Shown here one piece after another: positions 8,786-16,733 of a stretch of 64,000 bases of DNA. The stretch lies in the NCBI RefSeq assembly GCF_010092445.1, contig NZ_CP048031.1, positions 1,922,001 through 1,986,000 on the forward strand. The letters run 5' to 3'. A program made the position numbers and the translations under genes. This DNA is from Shewanella sp. Arc9-LZ. Its GTDB lineage: Bacteria > Pseudomonadota > Gammaproteobacteria > Enterobacterales > Shewanellaceae. Below the pieces are notes generated by a model. The model was not told the DNA's origin. It was given only the letters and a program-made list of their open reading frames with translations, and did not search any database. Numbering within the stretch: position 1 is the first letter of the stretch; each line of letters opens with the position of its first letter.

Positions 8786-9592
8786 TTGTTGATGATGACA
8801 GTTGTGGTTGTGCCAAAATTTGTGCATTTAGCCACAGAGCCTCAAGTGATTAATAATGAGCAAGAGTCGTTTGCTGCACAATGTGTAAAAGCCACACCTA
8901 TCGCTAAATTGGATACTGATGGCCAACTGGCGGTCGCGAGCTGGAATGTTTATAAACAGCAAAATGCTGGCTGGCAAACGCTGCTCAGTCAGTTAGCTAA
9001 ACAACATCAATTATTGTTGCTGCAAGAGGTGAAGTTATCTGACGAGTTTCAGTTGTGGCGCCAACAACATCACCAACAATTGGCGATGGTGCAAGCATTT
9101 AGCCAAGACCATATACCACTAGGGGTGATGAGCTTGTCTCAAGTTGCTGCGAGTGAAAGTTGCGGTTATTTGACGGCTGAACCCCTAATACAGTTTCCCA
9201 AGTCGAGTTTGTTAAGTTATTTCCCCTTATCGAATGGTGAAACTTTGCTGGTGGCTAACTTGCACAGTATTAACTTTGAGTATGATCTAGACAGTTATGC
9301 TGCGCAGTTACAGCAGCTACTACCAGCGTTAAGTGCTCATAAAGGACCGATAATTTTCGGCGGGGATTTAAATACTTGGCGTCAAGCCAGATTATCAATG
9401 TTAGCCTTGATGACAAAGAAATTAGGGCTAAAAGCGGTGATCCCCGCGGATGACAAACGCACAACCGTGATGGGCTATCCAATTGATCACCTTTATTATC
9501 GAGGACTAACTTTAGAGTCATCTCGGGTCATTATGACTAAAAGCTCAGACCATTATCCTTTGTTAGCGCAATTTAGATTAGGCGAAAGTTAA
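8786..9592 (+). CDS. Endonuclease/exonuclease/phosphatase (EEP) family protein, YafD-like
   Basis: From residue 48 the protein shows the EEP fold: VASWNVYKQQ, a catalytic Glu in LLLQEVKL, FGGDLNTW and a terminal KSSDHYPLLAQF, all metal and active-site motifs. Such proteins are phosphodiesterases or nucleases. The first ATG/TTG start (8786) falls in the middle of a membrane helix. The same frame is open back to 8663 and encodes a basic stretch (KPTSTLQPKRKLLGLARWG) followed by the full helix, just like YafD-type N-terminal anchors. The real start is therefore probably upstream at a non-standard codon, or an ATG has been lost. The coordinates given are the minimum. Confidence 0.75.
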   Translation: MLMMTVVVVPKFVHLATEPQVINNEQESFAAQCVKATPIAKLDTDGQLAVASWNVYKQQNAGWQTLLSQLAKQHQLLLLQEVKLSDEFQLWRQQHHQQLAMVQAFSQDHIPLGVMSLSQVAASESCGYLTAEPLIQFPKSSLLSYFPLSNGETLLVANLHSINFEYDLDSYAAQLQQLLPALSAHKGPIIFGGDLNTWRQARLSMLALMTKKLGLKAVIPADDKRTTVMGYPIDHLYYRGLTLESSRVIMTKSSDHYPLLAQFRLGES

Positions 9593-9782
9593 CGCTCATC
9601 GTTTATGACGGCTATTAACTGATTAAAGTTGTGTTAAAGGTCATAAAGACCGCATGGGCTCGCTCAAGATTAATTGATTGGTGCGGCTGACAGGCACATC
9701 AATGTTAAAATCGATTCACAGTCATTTTTCAATTCGAGTAAAATAACCTTTAACGATTTAATGTGTGTTTTGTGCAAGTTAA

Positions 9783-9818
9783 AACGATAAGAGCATAATA
9801 CATTATGATCTTATCGTT
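9783..9818. repeat. Long interrupted hairpin in an otherwise empty 310-base gap
   Basis: Arms AACGATAAGA and TCTTATCGTT enclose a second inner pair (CATAAT/ATTATG), giving a nearly continuous 36-base hairpin. On the minus strand it is followed by only four T, so it might be a weak terminator for the yeaR-like gene or an operator-like palindrome. Nothing else is seen in 9593-9903. Confidence 0.45.
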
Positions 9819-9903
9819 AATTAACCCGCTGATTAAACGACTATATCAGTAGCTTGATATGTCTCTCAATATTGATTTTTTTATCTGCCACAGCTTCAAT
9901 TAA

Positions 9904-10239
9904 TTATTTCTTATTAAACATCGCTTGGCCGGTTTTATCTTTTTCAGACCAGAAATTAAGATTGAACTGGGCATCAGGGCTTAATTCAATACGATGCCAG
10001 TACTCTGGTGGGCTAGTGGCAAATTGGCCTGCTTTGATCACCACTTTTACTTCTGGTTCAGTTGCTTCGCTGTCTGCAAAACCAAAATACGTGACCACAC
10101 CTTCCATTACACATAACTGGCCGAATACACCTTCGGCGGTATTGTGGTGAGTCAGTAGCGCATCAGGCACATTTTTAGTGGTGAAAAATGGCGTAGAGCG
10201 TTGAATTGTCCAGTTTGCTGGGATACGTTGATGAGACAT
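9904..10239 (-). CDS. YeaR/TehB-like DUF1971 cupin protein
   Basis: The 111-residue protein aligns with E. coli YeaR and the DUF1971 domain of TehB: RSTPFF near residue 14, a middle G.L.VMEGVVTYFGFAD segment, then IKAGQFATSPPEYWHRIE and FNLNFW. The fold is a small cupin. In E. coli, yeaR is induced by nitrate and nitric oxide through NarL and NsrR. Lying just downstream of norVW on the same strand fits a nitrosative-stress role, although a 260-base gap with a hairpin and a MITE-like element separates them. An AGGAGA ribosome-binding site precedes the ATG on the minus strand. The biochemical function is unknown. Confidence 0.8.
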   Translation of the reverse strand: MSHQRIPANWTIQRSTPFFTTKNVPDALLTHHNTAEGVFGQLCVMEGVVTYFGFADSEATEPEVKVVIKAGQFATSPPEYWHRIELSPDAQFNLNFWSEKDKTGQAMFNKK

Positions 10240-10253
10240 AATGTTCTCCTAAA

Positions 10254-10451
10254 TAACCTGAACTCGGGATAATAAACGCCTTTCAAACAGCCCTTTGCCC
10301 TGCTAACTGCGTTGAATCGACTTACAATAGGCTAGCTATTGACGCGTCAATTCGCCTTGTTCGCATAACCAATGACAAGCTTGAAAGTGAGGAGGGTTAA
10401 CATGCTGATTTTAAATAGCATAAGTTCATCCCTTATCCCAAATTCAGGTTA
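10254..10451. mobile_element. MITE-like element with 18-bp terminal inverted repeats
   Basis: The left end AACCTGAACTCGGGATAA (10254-10271) and the right end TTATCCCAAATTCAGGTT (10434-10451) are inverted repeats of each other at 16 of 18 positions. The 198-base element carries no gene and contains an internal palindrome (CAATAG/CTATTG near 10327-10343) and an ATGCT...AGCAT inverted repeat at 10402-10421. Non-coding, short, terminally inverted sequence between two genes is the usual layout of a miniature inverted-repeat element. No target-site duplication longer than 2-3 bases is evident and no matching transposase is in the window. Confidence 0.6.
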
Positions 10452-10462
10452 AGTTGATTGAT

Positions 10463-10490
10463 GAGTAGGCTTTATGAGTAAAGCCTACTC
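10463..10490 (-). terminator. Hairpin downstream of norW
   Basis: A perfect 12-bp stem (GAGTAGGCTTTA and its complement, four-base loop) lies 10 bases beyond the norW stop. There is no long T-run, so termination may be partial or the hairpin may protect the mRNA end. Confidence 0.6.
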
Positions 10491-10499
10491 GATAAAATA

Positions 10500-11645
10500 C
10501 TAAAGACTTGCTGGTAAGGCTCTGAGTAGCGGGAAGGTATTGTTCATGTGGCCTTCTGTTACCACAAAACCGATTATCTGTTTTTGCTCATTGTACGCTT
10601 TTACTGAGCAACCCAGAGCATCAATATCAACCTGCCACGATGCAACGTCAATTACGGTATTCCCGCCTAATTGAATGGGCATTTGCGGTGTTTTAACTTT
10701 GACTAACATAGCCGGTAGTTTCAAATCTGTCGGTTGGCCTAATAAGGTTTTCGCTAACGCATTGGCGCTTAACATAATGGGCTGCAAGTAGGACATCACC
10801 TTACCATTGATTTCGGCGCAATCTCCTAAGGCATAAACATTGTTCGCTGAGGTTTGCAGTTGCAGATTAACCACTAAGCCATTATTGACTTTGAATCCTG
10901 ACTTTCGTGCTAAGCCAACATTAGCCTTTAATCCCGCAGCTGAAATAACACAATCGACAATATGGGTATTACCACAACTGAGTGTGGCACAAATACCTGA
11001 TTCAATTTTGTTTAGCGAACTAATGGTACGGCCAAACTCAAATACAACACCGTTATCGACCATCTTCTTTTGTAAAACACTGGCGACTAAATCTGGCAGC
11101 ATGGTTGCCATCACGCCGTGACTTGGATCAACCACCACGACGTTTTTACCGCTGCGATTAAGATCCATGGCTATTTCAGTGCCGATAATACCCGCTCCAA
11201 TAACCAAAACACGTTGTGCATTTTGTAGTTGCAGCTGCGCATTATTAAACTCACTAAGACTGTTTAAGGTGACCACACTGTCTGTTGCGTTACCAAGCAT
11301 TGATGGCACAAAGGTTTTTGCTCCTGTTGCTAGCACCAGTTTTGTATAAGGGTAAGCAACACCTTCAACAAACACCGCTTGCTGTTCACTATCAATGCAA
11401 TCAACCTTGGTAAAAGCATGCAGAGTAATATTATTCTCGGAGGCAAACTCTTGTGCAGTAAGGCGGATTAAGTCCGCACTGTTTTGCTTGTTACTAAATA
11501 CATGGCTCAAGTCCGGTTTATTATAATCGTGGCCTTCATCAAGGGTGAACACGGTTATCGGTAAATGCTTATCTGTGCGTCTAATGGTTTTGATTAGTTG
11601 GTATGAGCCAAAGCCGCTACCGATGATAATGATGGGTGCGCTCAT
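10500..11645 (-). CDS. norW: NorW, NADH:flavorubredoxin reductase
   Basis: This 381-residue flavoprotein of the rubredoxin-reductase type passes electrons from NADH to the rubredoxin domain of NorV. It shows an FAD-binding N-terminus ([19 protein letters not shown]), an NADH-binding motif ([20 protein letters not shown], residues about 145-164) and the second FAD contact [12 protein letters not shown]. Its length matches E. coli NorW (377). The ATG overlaps the norV stop in an ATGA junction, so the two genes form one translationally coupled operon. No start ambiguity is apparent. Confidence 0.93.
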   Translation of the reverse strand: MSAPIIIIGSGFGSYQLIKTIRRTDKHLPITVFTLDEGHDYNKPDLSHVFSNKQNSADLIRLTAQEFASENNITLHAFTKVDCIDSEQQAVFVEGVAYPYTKLVLATGAKTFVPSMLGNATDSVVTLNSLSEFNNAQLQLQNAQRVLVIGAGIIGTEIAMDLNRSGKNVVVVDPSHGVMATMLPDLVASVLQKKMVDNGVVFEFGRTISSLNKIESGICATLSCGNTHIVDCVISAAGLKANVGLARKSGFKVNNGLVVNLQLQTSANNVYALGDCAEINGKVMSYLQPIMLSANALAKTLLGQPTDLKLPAMLVKVKTPQMPIQLGGNTVIDVASWQVDIDALGCSVKAYNEQKQIIGFVVTEGHMNNTFPLLRALPASL

Positions 11646-13147
11646 GATGCTTTCCTCTCAGCGATAGGGACAAAAACATCTTTGCCAAGGCCGCAATCTG
11701 GGCAAAGGAAAAAGTCTGGCACTTCGCTCCACGGTGTACCTGGTGTTACATCTTGATTAGGCTCACCCAATACTGGCTCATATACCCAATTACACACAGT
11801 GCAGAGCATATTTTGTGAATCACTCATTGCCGTCGCTGTTGTACATGTCGGTTTGGTTGCTTGAGTTGCTTGAGTTGGCTTAGTGGTTACAGTGGCTTGA
11901 GCGCTCTTAGCTAGCGATGCCGGTGAAATGGATTTTACATTACTTAAATCATGCCATGCCCAGCTTTTAGCTATCTGGCGACCGTGCTCACGGCATTCGC
12001 GCATCGCTTTACCATCTGGTCGCCATTTTGCTTTTAAGCCGACAATGGTTTCAAATCCGGCATCTGTAAGACGGGTGTGAATACGGTCAACGGCGCCGCC
12101 GTTCCAGCCATAACTTCCAAATGCTCCGGCTTTTTTATCTTTAAAGCGCAGGCCTGTGATCTCTTCTAGCATTCCCGCGACTTTCGGCATCATGACATTG
12201 TTCATGGTTGATGAGCCTACCAAAATACCTTTGGAGCGGAACACGTTGGCTAATATGTCATTTTTATCATGACGGGCCACGTTAAACACTTTAACCGACA
12301 CAACAGGGTCAACGTCGTGGATGCCTTGAGCAATGGCATCGGCCATCATGCGGGTGTTATTAGACATCGAATCATAAAAAATGGTGATTCTGTCTTCCTG
12401 ATAGTTATCTGCCCATTGCAGATATTGATGAATAATCTGTGCTGGGTTGTCGCGCCACACTACGCCATGGGCGGTAGCAATCATGTCAACGGGCAGGTTA
12501 AAGCTTAGCACCTCGTTAATTTTGGCGGTAACCAGCGAGCTAAACGGGGTTAAAATATTGGAATAATAGCGTAAACATTGATCCATCAATTCAATTTGGT
12601 CTACTTCGTCATTAAACAAATGCTCATCGCAGTAATGCTGACCGAACGCATCATTGCTAAACAACACAGCATCTTCCGTTAAATAGGTCATCATGCTGTC
12701 AGGCCAATGCAACATAGGAGTTTCAATGAACACCAGCTGCTTACCGTTACCAATGTCTAAGGTATCGCCGGTTTTAACAATATTAAAATTCCACTCTGTA
12801 TGGTGATGTAAGCCAGTAATAGAGTCGATAGCATTTTCGGTACAGTAAATCGGGGTATTGGGAATTTTAGCCATTAAAGCCGCTAAGGCACCTGAGTGAT
12901 CTTCTTCCGCATGGTTAATGACGATGTAATCAATCTTATCGAGATCAATTTCCATCTCAAGGTTTTGGATAAATTGCAGGCTGAAACGATGGTCAACAGT
13001 ATCGATTAAAACATTTTTCTGTTCACGAATAAGGTAACTATTATAACTGGTGCCTTTGGTGGTTTTATATTCAGTACCATGGAAGTCCAATATTTCCCAG
13101 TCACGTTGTCCAACCCAATCGATGTTATTTTTAATGTGAATTGTCAT
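11642..13147 (-). CDS. norV: NorV, anaerobic nitric oxide reductase flavorubredoxin
   Basis: The 501-residue protein has three modules. A beta-lactamase-like diiron domain carries HAEEDHSG with ligands H79, E81, D83 and H84. A flavodoxin domain ([16 protein letters not shown], about residues 254-400) binds FMN. A C-terminal rubredoxin has CTVC (449-452) and CPDC (482-485). It reduces NO to N2O in the cytoplasm under low oxygen. It is about 20 residues longer than the E. coli enzyme because of a Thr/Ala/Gln-rich linker between flavodoxin and rubredoxin. An AGGTG ribosome-binding site precedes the ATG. Upstream lie a sigma-54 promoter and three NorR-type boxes. Confidence 0.96.
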   Translation of the reverse strand: MTIHIKNNIDWVGQRDWEILDFHGTEYKTTKGTSYNSYLIREQKNVLIDTVDHRFSLQFIQNLEMEIDLDKIDYIVINHAEEDHSGALAALMAKIPNTPIYCTENAIDSITGLHHHTEWNFNIVKTGDTLDIGNGKQLVFIETPMLHWPDSMMTYLTEDAVLFSNDAFGQHYCDEHLFNDEVDQIELMDQCLRYYSNILTPFSSLVTAKINEVLSFNLPVDMIATAHGVVWRDNPAQIIHQYLQWADNYQEDRITIFYDSMSNNTRMMADAIAQGIHDVDPVVSVKVFNVARHDKNDILANVFRSKGILVGSSTMNNVMMPKVAGMLEEITGLRFKDKKAGAFGSYGWNGGAVDRIHTRLTDAGFETIVGLKAKWRPDGKAMRECREHGRQIAKSWAWHDLSNVKSISPASLAKSAQATVTTKPTQATQATKPTCTTATAMSDSQNMLCTVCNWVYEPVLGEPNQDVTPGTPWSEVPDFFLCPDCGLGKDVFVPIAERKAS

Positions 13148-13211
13148 ATGTACACCTGTAATAAATTAGAAGTTAAAGTTGATAGAGATATTTCAAAAGT
13201 TAACTTCGTTA

Positions 13212-13229
13212 TTGCAGAGTGCATGCCAA
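13212..13229 (-). promoter_or_regulatory. Sigma-54 (-24/-12) promoter of norVW
   Basis: On the minus strand the sequence TTGGCATGCACTCTGCAA has GG and GC elements separated by exactly 10 bases, as required for RpoN promoters, and resembles the E. coli norV promoter. Transcription would begin near 13201, leaving a leader of about 55 bases before the norV ATG. Confidence 0.8.
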
Positions 13230-13284
13230 CTGTTTATCTTATTGATTATATGCAGGTAATGTATATTTAGTGAATTTTATTGGT

Positions 13285-13337
13285 GTCATAAAGACATGCT
13301 GTATATTGTCAATATGACGCTAAGTTGTCATATTGAC
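13285..13337. promoter_or_regulatory. Three NorR-type enhancer boxes upstream of norVW
   Basis: Three boxes fit the NorR core GT-N7-AC: GTCATAAAGAC (13285-13295), GTCAATATGAC (13308-13318) and GTCATATTGAC (13327-13337). They lie about 55-110 bases upstream of the -24 element, the position expected for an enhancer-binding activator. E. coli norVW also has three such boxes. No norR gene is next to them; the divergent gene is a PH-domain protein. Confidence 0.8.
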
Positions 13338-13581
13338 TTCTTGTTGTGTTCTAAAACGACATTATTGATGAAATGCCAATCACAGGCTTTATCGCTATTT
13401 ATCAGCTAATACAAACTGAGATAAATGCTTGCTTCAGTTGCATTTTGTAATGTAATTGTTATTACATTAAGCTAAGGCTATTCACTAGAATACGATAACC
13501 ACGAAATTTACTGAGCTGTTTATGTCGTAAAATTTGTATTAATTCAATCCCTTTGGATGTCAGATGTAAAAAGGATGTTAG

Positions 13582-13950
13582 ATGATAGATTTTAATAATA
13601 AAGGTTTTTTCAAACTGAAGCAGAATTCTGATTTTGCAGACAAAGCCCGCGATTTACTTATCGATGATGAACGAGTCATTGATTCATATAAATCCATGCG
13701 TGATGGTGTCATTTTTACCAGTAAAAGAATTATCGCTGTTAATGTTCAAGGCATTACAGGAAGTAAAAAAGATTTTACATCTTTGCCTTACAAAAATATT
13801 GTCGCTTACTCAATTGAAACATCGGGGACATTCGATCTCGATTCCGAACTAGAAATATACTTTTCAGCGATAGGCAAAGTTAGGTTTGAGTTTACTGGTA
13901 AGGCCTCAATGCTGGAGATATCAAAAATAATCTCAGGTTATTTATTATAG
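13582..13950 (+). CDS. Bacterial PH-domain protein, 122 residues
   Basis: The small soluble protein has the look of a bPH (YdjO/YvbH-like) domain: a central beta-rich core with DGVIFTSKRIIAVNVQG, KKDFTSLPYKNIVAYSIE and a C-terminal helix (SMLEISKIIS). An AAAAGGATG ribosome-binding site is present. It is divergent from norV, with the NorR boxes between them, so coregulation is possible but unproved. Function is unknown; PH-like domains of this type have no established ligand. Confidence 0.65.
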   Translation: MIDFNNKGFFKLKQNSDFADKARDLLIDDERVIDSYKSMRDGVIFTSKRIIAVNVQGITGSKKDFTSLPYKNIVAYSIETSGTFDLDSELEIYFSAIGKVRFEFTGKASMLEISKIISGYLL

Positions 13951-14146
13951 GTCTGCAAATGCCGCTATTGTCAATAATTGCTTAATAAATTGATAATTTC
14001 AACAAACGAACCATTAAGGTTTAATCTGTTGTAAAATATGAGTTTAGTCTAGAATTTAATGCTGAAACTGAGGAGTGTTAAGTGGGTCGTTTCGTCAGTT
14101 ATCTGGCGTCGAGAAAGACTAAAACGTGAGGTGTAAAATTGTAAAT

Positions 14147-14671
14147 ATGGCTAATGTTCAAATCAGAGTGTTGCTGATGAGTGATTGGGAAATCTATAGA
14201 AGGTTACGTTTATTAGCATTACAAGACTCGCCAGATTCGTTTGGCTCGACTTATGAACGAGAAGCTGAATTTACCGACGAAGAGTGGATTTCTCGTCTTA
14301 ATGCAAGCAATCGAGCAAAGCATGCATTGCCACTGATCGCTGAACTTGATGGCGTCGCTGTAGGCTTAGCATGGGGACAGATCCATAGTTCTAGTTCTAG
14401 TCCTATGAATACTGATGCTGCACATGTGTATCAAATGTGGATGTCACCACGCGCGCGCGGATATGGACTTAGTAAGTTATTACTGAATAGCATTATTGAT
14501 TGGGCCAAAAAATCTAATCGAAAAGTCGTTTGCTTAGAGGTTACTATTGCTAACGAGGCCGCTGTTAATCTCTATAAATCAATTGGTTTTGTTGCTGTTG
14601 GTGAAACACAGACTCTACGAGAGGGTAGTGCATTACTGACTCAAACCATGATACTGGAGTTATGTGGTTAA
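14147..14671 (+). CDS. GNAT family N-acetyltransferase
   Basis: The protein has the GNAT fold with an acetyl-CoA loop, SPRARGYGLSKLLLN, preceded by beta-4 (AHVYQMWM) and followed by CLEVTIANEAAVNLYKSIGF, the usual motif A and B order. It would transfer acetyl from acetyl-CoA to a small molecule or a protein amine. I prefer the ATG at 14147; an in-frame GTG at 14126 would add seven residues and overlaps the best GAGGTG ribosome-binding site. The substrate cannot be predicted. Confidence 0.8.
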   Translation: MANVQIRVLLMSDWEIYRRLRLLALQDSPDSFGSTYEREAEFTDEEWISRLNASNRAKHALPLIAELDGVAVGLAWGQIHSSSSSPMNTDAAHVYQMWMSPRARGYGLSKLLLNSIIDWAKKSNRKVVCLEVTIANEAAVNLYKSIGFVAVGETQTLREGSALLTQTMILELCG

Positions 14672-14683
14672 TAAATGAGTCAT

Positions 14684-14746
14684 GTTCTCAATAAAATCGA
14701 CGTTTTCAGCAAAATAGTTTTCAGTAAAATCGTTTTCAATAAAATC
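14684..14746. repeat. Four copies of a 15-bp tandem repeat
   Basis: The unit GTTTTCAnnAAAATC occurs at 14684-14698, 14702-14716, 14717-14731 and 14732-14746, with small differences and a 3-base gap after the first copy. It lies between a GNAT gene and a small membrane-protein gene and is non-coding. Confidence 0.7.
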
Positions 14747-14841
14747 TAGGTGACACGACTCACTTTTAGGGTATTGTCGCAACGGTTTAATTAACCACGT
14801 TTCGCTCATTAACTGAGTGGCTTTTACAATGGAGTGTAAAA

Positions 14842-15153
14842 ATGAATGAATCTCAAGCAGATAATATTATCCAATCTTATGAAACGGATAGCATTACCGC
14901 TTTACGTTCAGATTTAGATAAACTGAGACCCAAACCATATACTTGGTTAATCCAATGGCTGATGTGTTTGGCGACTATTGGCGCTATTTTATATATTGCA
15001 AAAGTAGACCTATTAGTAGAACAAAATTTTGTGTGGTTGCTACTGTTATTTGTCGCGATTGGCTTTAGCCATCGAGATGATTATTTAGCTCATAAACGTA
15101 TCGATTTGGTGATTAAACTACTCGATAAAAATGCATTTCATAAACGGTCATAG
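14842..15153 (+). CDS. Hypothetical two-span membrane protein, 103 residues
   Basis: A GGAGTGT ribosome-binding site lies before the ATG. After a polar, predicted cytoplasmic N-terminus, residues 34-53 and 62-73 are hydrophobic segments separated by a short charged loop (KVDLLVEQN). The C-terminus is basic. I do not recognise a family. It is followed 21 bases later by a GNAT gene on the same strand, so the two may be cotranscribed. Confidence 0.65.
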   Translation: MNESQADNIIQSYETDSITALRSDLDKLRPKPYTWLIQWLMCLATIGAILYIAKVDLLVEQNFVWLLLLFVAIGFSHRDDYLAHKRIDLVIKLLDKNAFHKRS

Positions 15154-15174
15154 TTCAAAAGGAAGCCTTGGCAC

Positions 15175-15633
15175 ATGGATATTATGATTGATGATTTACA
15201 GGGCTCTGGCGTGGTTGAGTTACTGCAAGCACATTTGGCTGACATGTATGCAACATCGCCACCGGGTAGTGTTCATGCATTAGATATTGAAGCCTTAAAA
15301 CATCCATCAATTACTTTTTGGTGTGCCAAACAAGGTGACATAGTACTTGGGTGCGTAGCGATAAAACAGTTAACGCCAACCCACGGCGAAATTAAGTCTA
15401 TGCGAACGGCTGCAATGGCGAGAAACCAAGGAGTAGCATCGGCATTGTTATCGCACATATTGGGCGTAGCTAAGTCTTGTGGTTATCAGCGGTTGAGTTT
15501 GGAAACTGGATCGATGGATTTTTTTGCGCCAGCAAGGCGTTTGTATGAACGACATCAATTTGATTACAGCGGCCCATTTGCGGACTATGAACTAGATCCT
15601 AATAGCTTGTTTATGACAAGATTAATTGAGTAA
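15175..15633 (+). CDS. GNAT family N-acetyltransferase
   Basis: The 152-residue protein shows GNAT motif A (MRTAAMARNQGVASALLSHIL) and motif B (RRLYERHQFDYSGPFADY). The SMDFFAPARRLYERHQF segment and the GEIKSMRT strand recall the YsnE/PhnO-like subgroup. A weak GGAAG ribosome-binding site is present. Neighbours are unrelated small genes, so the substrate is unknown. Confidence 0.8.
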   Translation: MDIMIDDLQGSGVVELLQAHLADMYATSPPGSVHALDIEALKHPSITFWCAKQGDIVLGCVAIKQLTPTHGEIKSMRTAAMARNQGVASALLSHILGVAKSCGYQRLSLETGSMDFFAPARRLYERHQFDYSGPFADYELDPNSLFMTRLIE

Positions 15634-15641
15634 ATTGATTT

Positions 15642-15911
15642 GTGATAAAGGTAAAGCCTAGCAAAGCGCTAATTTATGAAATGTGTAAGCGACTATTACT
15701 CTTCTTCATTATTTTTGGCATTGCCATCGTAATATTAATGACCCCAGAAGGTGAGTGTGTAGCATTTTTTAGCCATAGCTTGTGCACAGGAAAAGATAAG
15801 TGGGTTATTGTAAAGTGGATTTTTTTGTTTGATTCATTGTTACTGGCACACACAGCTTTGCCTGTTTTGCATTACTTAGCGCTAAGATTTTTAATTAAGC
15901 ATAAAAACTGA
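15642..15911 (+). CDS. Hypothetical membrane protein, 89 residues
   Basis: A GTG start eight bases after the previous stop opens an 89-residue frame with two hydrophobic spans (residues 17-34 and 58-78) and basic ends. Between the spans lies a cysteine-containing loop (GECVAFFSHSLC) that could face the periplasm and form a disulphide. There is no good ribosome-binding site, but coupling to the GNAT gene ahead would help translation. No family is recognised. Confidence 0.55.
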   Translation: MIKVKPSKALIYEMCKRLLLFFIIFGIAIVILMTPEGECVAFFSHSLCTGKDKWVIVKWIFLFDSLLLAHTALPVLHYLALRFLIKHKN

Positions 15912-15966
15912 CCTCTAAATGGGTTTTGAAAAGCTTAATGATTTACAACCTTTCTATCATTGATCT

Positions 15967-16017
15967 AAACAAGCCAAACTCAGTTATAGCATTGGCATAA
16001 CTGAGTTTGGCTTGTTT
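15967..16017. terminator. Bidirectional terminator, perfect 21-bp stem
   Basis: Two exact 21-base inverted arms (AAACAAGCCAAACTCAGTTAT and its complement) surround a nine-base loop. The A/T-rich ends of the arms supply T-runs. It lies between convergent genes, the small membrane gene and yecM. Confidence 0.8.
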
Positions 16018-16063
16018 TATATTAGTGCTGCAGTTTCCAGACAAAGCGTTATTAGTACTATGC

Positions 16064-16681
16064 CTAGCAGGCTTGTTCACTCTCAACAATTTTTTGAATA
16101 TCGTGCGGGTGTACTTTAACGCAAATGCCATTGGCCTTAAATGCGATAGTTGGGTTAGCAAGGCGCTCTTTATCACCTTTTGGCGAACTTTGTTTAACCT
16201 TAATATCACTGTTTTCGTTACTACCTGCAATAGTACTACCTGCAATAGTATTACCTGCAATAGTATTACCCGCAATAACATCAGCCAGTAGTGGCACTTT
16301 TTCAATAAGCTCTGCGACGAGTTCATCACAGGTTTGTGCCTGTGATGGGAACACTAATTCGATATGCTCCCAACCTTCAACCGGATAAGATTTGTCAGAT
16401 GGAAAGGGCAGTTCAACACATTGAATTTTCATCGCACCGATAACTAATGGTTCGGCTAATTTAATGATTAAAATCGGCCGACCGTTGATGATGTTATTAG
16501 AGATGATTTTGCCGTGTTGACTAAATTCATCGACGAGTAACTGCGCTGTTTGATTATCGTTCACCCGCAGAGCAGCATGATCACAATTCAATGCTAAGTT
16601 GTCTAAACCTAACCGATGAATAAACGCGCTAATGCGCTGGCTAAAGCCTGCCCAAGTATGTTGTAGATGTTGGTAATTCAT
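16064..16681 (-). CDS. yecM: YecM-like VOC-superfamily protein with an internal repeat
   Basis: The 205-residue protein matches E. coli YecM: CDHAALRV near residue 33, ENMINGRPI-type segment ISNNIINGRPILIIKLAEP, VELPFPSDKSYPVEGWEHIELV and KVKQSSPKGDKERLANPT. YecM has a vicinal-oxygen-chelate-like fold and an unknown function, and may bind metal. Compared with E. coli (188 residues) this copy is longer because residues 134-153 are four repeats of a five-residue unit (AGNTI-like), coded by four 15-bp DNA repeats. The repeat sits in a loop just before the KVKQSSPKG strand, so it probably does not break the fold. Confidence 0.85.
   Translation of the reverse strand: MNYQHLQHTWAGFSQRISAFIHRLGLDNLALNCDHAALRVNDNQTAQLLVDEFSQHGKIISNNIINGRPILIIKLAEPLVIGAMKIQCVELPFPSDKSYPVEGWEHIELVFPSQAQTCDELVAELIEKVPLLADVIAGNTIAGNTIAGSTIAGSNENSDIKVKQSSPKGDKERLANPTIAFKANGICVKVHPHDIQKIVESEQAC
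16221..16280 (-). repeat. In-frame 15-bp tandem repeat (4 copies) within yecM
   Basis: Units at 16221-16235 and 16236-16250 are identical; those at 16251-16265 and 16266-16280 differ by one to three bases. Each unit adds five residues (AGNTI or AGSTI), so copy-number change keeps the frame. Confidence 0.85.
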
Positions 16682-16733
16682 TTAATAACCCAAGAAACAA
16701 AGCAAAAAATGGTATGGTTGAGATTGAATAAGC

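Noticed and set aside
10402..10421. ATGCT...AGCAT inverted repeat as an NsrR box for the yeaR-like gene
   Set aside because: The spacing between half-sites is about three bases too long for the NsrR consensus I remember, and it lies inside the MITE-like element.
16007..16291. 94-residue forward frame antisense to yecM
   Set aside because: yecM is well supported on the other strand; the forward frame is open because of the repeat composition.
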